From Phialocephala subalpina (taxonomy: Eukaryota; Ascomycota; Leotiomycetes; Helotiales; Mollisiaceae): a stretch of DNA of 64,000 nucleotides. The stretch lies in NCBI GenBank assembly GCA_900073065.1, contig FJOG01000014.1, positions 608,803 through 672,802 on the forward strand, in the 5' to 3' direction. Below the pieces are notes generated by a model. The model made no database searches. It had not been told where the DNA came from and was given only the letters and a program-made list of their open reading frames with translations. Below, piece after piece: positions 60,296 to 64,000 of this stretch. Positions within the stretch are counted from its first letter, which is position 1; each line of letters opens with the position of its first letter. The position numbers and the translations under genes are program-made.

Positions 60296-62249
60296 TACCG
60301 CTGGATGCCTTGTCGAGTGACTCTGGGTCGCTCAACCAAGCTCAACAGATCGGATCGAGCGTTTGCTGCAGCGGATGACCATATATCCTCACCGAGGCCC
60401 GATGTCTGAGGGTGGCTGAAGGGCGAAGCTGTCGTTGCGGCTGTGAGTATTCAGATTTCATCTGAAGAATTGGAGGTACGTACCGCTACGCGCCGGGAAA
60501 CGCGCAAGGTGGTTGCTGGCCAATAGCAGCGCCACGAGAGAACGCCATGTTCAGCTGCAGCCGCAGCCATACGAGATTCCTCACTCCTTTCCATTTCTTC
60601 TCATATTTATACAACTCTGTATCATGTCCAATATTTGAAGTCGGAGATGCCGACGGATATCGACATTGGGATGTTTCAAAGCAGTTGCGATTGTCCTCCC
60701 CTCACGGGAGAAAAAGGGAAGCAATTGGGGCAGTTCACCCAATGTCTGAGACCCTAAAGATCCCCAGAAAGTCAGCAGTTATTCAGACACTTGTCTTGCC
60801 AGACCTCTCATACCCCACTCTCCTCTCATATTTTCAGAAGAGGATTGCTTTGTCACTTCGCGACACTGTCACTGGCTTCAGCTGGTGCATGTCGCCTTGT
60901 GACCGAGTGCGACGTTCCTTCATAGGCAAGACTAGGCGCGAAGGACTTACTCGTCCGTTCCCAGCCATCGTCTTCATCAACCAGCCTTGTACGACGATGC
61001 CTCATGACCTTGAGAGCGAGCAGTCGACTCGGCCTCGAAGTGTCGTTCACCGCCGGCCCCCGAAGTCATGAGGCTTCTGCACGACATCGCCGCAGAATGC
61101 GGGGAAGTGGCAAATTTCTCGAGAGCTGCCATGTCTCTGCTTGCAGCGAGTCTCATGATGATATCGAGGACGAGGATTGAATTAATGGAAAATTCAAAGG
61201 TCAGACTCAACAATCATCACAGACAACATGAAGCATTCAACGTCAAAGATCAATTGTTCAGTCAATTTTCACCAAGCAGAAGAAAAAAACCTATCCGAAA
61301 ATCTCTTCGTGTCAGCTAACCGGAGCTCCATATTTCCAAGTGTGCCGGCGGGCTGGGCATGGTGAACTTGTCATCAACTTCCACCAGCCCTGCTGAGCTT
61401 TCCCCAGAAAATTACATCATGCTAAAAAGCTTGCTAGTGCTTCCACGGATAGATGCGGACGTTCCAGAACAAGCAAAAGTCACCTGGTACCTGAAAATCC
61501 AAAGCTATTTTAAGCAGCGACAGAGACTTCGCAAATTGTACGGTTGGTGGGCTGAATGTCTTGGGACGCGAGTCTGCGAGAAGCACATCGAGATCGAGTA
61601 CCGACGACGACATGTGTAAGATTCAATGTACCTGGATGCATCTGGGCGGCTCATGGCGTGAGGTAATCTCGACATCTGCTACTCAAATGAGGTCTTTGAG
61701 GCACGTTCGCCACGACGTGGTGGTACCAGGCGTTTCAGTGAGTAATGCCATGGAACTCGAGCAGGAAAAGTTCTCACCGCAAGGGCCGCCAGGAATCACG
61801 AACACGCCAGAAGCGCTGACGAAAGCACGAAACAATGCTAGAGCGAGCCTACCATCAATTTCCTGGGGGTAATAGAATTAAAGCCTGGCAACACCTGACC
61901 GTGTTGTGACTAATGGCCAGCCAATGAGATGCGGCAATGCTCGGTACGACCACCGTTAGTCCCTGGATGCAACGAGGCTGTTCCCCTAACTGCAAAGTCT
62001 CTCACCAAGTGTCGTGCAAGACTTTCTCATGGTGACACGACCAAGAGGGGAAGGCAAAATGGGTATAAGAAATGAGCCTTCCTTCAAAATTTGCTACCCC
62101 AGACAATTCTTCACTCACCATCAAGCAATAACATCACAGCTTTTTTCTTCGAACACTTCTCAAGAGCCCTACGCCATCTTTCATACAGCTTTATAGCTAC
62201 CATTCACATATTCCGACTCGACATCAACAACTTCTTCAACCTCACAAAA
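60296..62249. other. Gene-poor stretch 2 kb
   Basis: Upstream of the HET gene (minus) and of the GRGGAGN gene (plus). ORFs at 60547-61071 (174 residues), 61359-61619 (86 residues; a helical, Leu/Arg/Trp-rich peptide) and 61561-61872 cannot be tied to a family or spliced together with confidence. Part of 61.3-61.9 kb may belong to a small unknown gene. Confidence 0.45.
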
Positions 62250-62696
62250 ATGCCTTCCCACTACCAAGTCACCGAGCCACACCCAACTGTCTCTTCATAC
62301 GCAAGGACAGGCAGAGGAGGAGCAGGCAACACCTTTAAGGCACCCAAGACCTCCAACGGCAGCACAGCCAAGGGTCCCGCCTCTCTCTTCGAACACGGTC
62401 TCCCAGCATCCTCATCCAAGTTCAGCTCAGGCCGTGGCGGAGCAGGAAATATTCACGCACCCTCCGAGCGAGCTATCTTCTCCTTCGACGAAGAGCTTGC
62501 CCTCCAATCCACCCGAGAGCAAAGAGCACACGAAGGTGCGGTCTGGCACGTCGGCCGAGGAGGAGCAGGAAACTGGGCTACTGAGCGTCCATCATCTGGT
62601 CGCAAGGACTCTACTTCCTCTGGCGAAAGCAATGGAAGCGTAAGCCGACCCAACTTCTTTGACCGCCTTAGCTCTACCTTTGAACGTCGACACTAA
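62250..62696 (+). CDS. DUF3602/Par32-like GRGGAGN-repeat protein
   Basis: Single exon, 148 residues. The start at 62250 (MPSHYQVTEPHPTVSSYART) is chosen over the upstream open frame because the preceding sequence is leader-like and the ATG context (ACAAAA) is good. Three GRGGAGN motifs are seen: TGRGGAGNTFKAP, SGRGGAGNIHAPS and VGRGGAGNWATER. The rest is Ser/Lys-rich and likely disordered, ending RPNFFDRLSSTFERRH. This is the layout of the fungal DUF3602 family, which includes yeast Par32/Amu1, a TORC1-dependent phosphoprotein that regulates ammonium transporters. Whether this gene has that role is inference. Confidence 0.82.
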   Translation: MPSHYQVTEPHPTVSSYARTGRGGAGNTFKAPKTSNGSTAKGPASLFEHGLPASSSKFSSGRGGAGNIHAPSERAIFSFDEELALQSTREQRAHEGAVWHVGRGGAGNWATERPSSGRKDSTSSGESNGSVSRPNFFDRLSSTFERRH

Positions 62697-64000
62697 ACCG
62701 TTCAATAGCCACGCTATTGAGCGTTTCGAACATCACATCATTGTCAGCGACACGGCGTACTTCACGGTTTTGATCTTTACGGCATGGTGGGACATCATCA
62801 TTATCGAGCGGGCTGGTTCTTGATTCCTGCTTCTCATCATTGATGATCACGACCTCACCTCTCTTCTTACGGCGCGACGAAGCTAAGAAAGAAAAAAAGT
62901 TCTTGTCAGCGACATGCATTACAACGGCGTTCACGGTCTTCATTTGAGACTTGTTTTATTCTGGATTTTGTTTTTGGGTTTGGTGGGGAGAAATTCGGAA
63001 ACGGGAAAAAAGCTTTGGGACCTCAGGCGGATGCTGGCTGGTAGATTCCAGACCGTCCTGGTGATTTTTGATCTCTTCCTTTGTCAATTGCGGACACAGC
63101 GAGCGATTCATGTATACCCCACACTTTTTGAAAACTATACCCGGCATATTTATTGTCATGTTTTTTTGTATTGCATAGCATTGGTTGGAGAGGGGAAAGG
63201 ATTATTGCATAGCGATACAGTAGCTACCTACTTAATATGAGTATTCATATCGTCTTCAAACATGATATTTTGGTATTGTCGCGGTGACTTGACTCGTGAA
63301 TTACTGGAAGAAGTCAATAAGGTGCTCCGGCATCCATCAAGGTACTCGAAGTTGCCTGGTCGTCAATTGTGGTATTGGATCATCGGTCAACAAGTTGACG
63401 ACATGTGGCTCTCCCAATGTGAACAACAAGTGATACAGGACAGAGCAGCATGAATATCTACAAACAGGAGGTATTTTGGGCTTTTAGTTTGTTTGGCACA
63501 GTAGCAGTATTCAGAAGCTTATGTACCGGTTCAACTCAAATCCTCAGCAGTGAGGTTCATCGCTGCAATTTTTGATAATATTCCCCAAATTTCTGATATT
63601 TCTTGTATCTCGCCCATCTCACTTCTCAGCACCCTTCGCATCTCACTAACGCCCAACTGCGCTCAACACCCACCGCAAACCCCTTTTCCAGACCCCGAGG
63701 AAAAGGGCGGCCTCCTAGCCTACGACATGCAACAGATCCCCCTCGTGTCACATCGCCCAGCCACCACCGACGGGATCATCAACCAGTCCCCTGCACCATG
63801 TGTCAAAAAGTCTTCCTCCCAGAAGGAGAGAGGAAATTTTTAGTGCTTGGGGAGGTAAAAGTGGCGGTAGGCATGAGGCTTCGAAGGGTTTGGCAAGCCA
63901 CGATGCCGTAAGAGAAATTGGCGGAGTAATGCGGGGAAGGCGTAAGGGGAGGGTTGTGTTACGTGATGGATTTTTTTGGTTGGGGATGTTGGAGGTTTGG
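62697..64000. other. Terminal 1.3 kb without a supported gene
   Basis: Holds the 3' flank of the GRGGAGN gene and short ORFs. The ORFs at 63550-63843 and 63603-63911 overlap in two frames, contain Pro-rich stretches and may be the beginning of a gene outside the window, but nothing decides this. Confidence 0.45.

Noticed and set aside
60547..61071. 174-residue plus-strand ORF upstream of the HET gene
   Set aside because: No domain, biased codons and no conserved splice context; overlaps ORFs in other frames.
62914..63240. 108-residue plus-strand ORF
   Set aside because: Hydrophobic by chance in a 3' flank; no motif or start context.

Overview
The window looks like nuclear DNA of a filamentous ascomycete (Pezizomycotina). 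Most protein genes carry one or more short introns (mostly 47-120 bp) with fungal-type sites (GTAAGT/GTATGT donors, CTGAC/CTAAC-like branch points, CAG/TAG acceptors). Gene spacing is loose and there are no operons. The gene content is also typical: a HET-domain incompatibility gene, a SUR7/PalI-family membrane protein, a DUF3602-type GRGGAGN protein and a large Ser/Arg-rich disordered protein. Placement in Leotiomycetes is only an impression. Coordinates and splice sites were worked out by hand from reading-frame continuity.

Left part (1-17.5 kb). In order: a Ser/Thr-rich single-pass surface protein; an AT-rich inverted-repeat island; a secreted PI-PLC-X-like phosphodiesterase (minus strand); a 4.4-kb gene-free stretch; a small conserved-looking protein placed 124 bp upstream of a PNGase A-like protein; ribosomal protein uS12 (rps23); a coiled-coil protein of unknown function; kish (four tiny exons) divergent from TAF13, which is preceded by a spliced 61-codon small ORF; and an EamA/DMT-family transporter.

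Middle (17.5-32 kb). This part is gene-poor. I could support one Tcp11/SOK1-family gene (24.7-26.8 kb), one spliced candidate secreted Cys-containing protein (20.1-20.6 kb) and one spliced small protein of unknown type (22.9-23.3 kb). The rest contains two families of degenerate hairpin-forming repeats (about 18.5-18.95 kb and 28.1-29.1 kb) but no convincing genes.

Right part (32-52.5 kb). This is an ordinary gene-rich segment: a 1,897-residue Ser/Arg-rich protein with internal duplications, a ZRC1/COT1-type zinc transporter with seven exons, an F-box-like protein, a SUR7-family protein, a GPI-anchored-looking PLC-like protein, an IFRD-family protein and an FHA-domain protein with a C-terminal membrane anchor.

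Far right (52.5-64 kb). This part looks accessory. It has a small Cys/His-rich protein, a multi-exon HET-domain gene with an abnormal 600-bp intron and an unsettled 3' end, and a DUF3602/Par32-like protein. The genes form no single pathway; housekeeping genes (rps23, kish, TAF13, zinc transporter, IFRD) alternate with fungal-specific surface and recognition genes. I found no CRISPR array, rRNA gene, secure tRNA gene or intact transposon.
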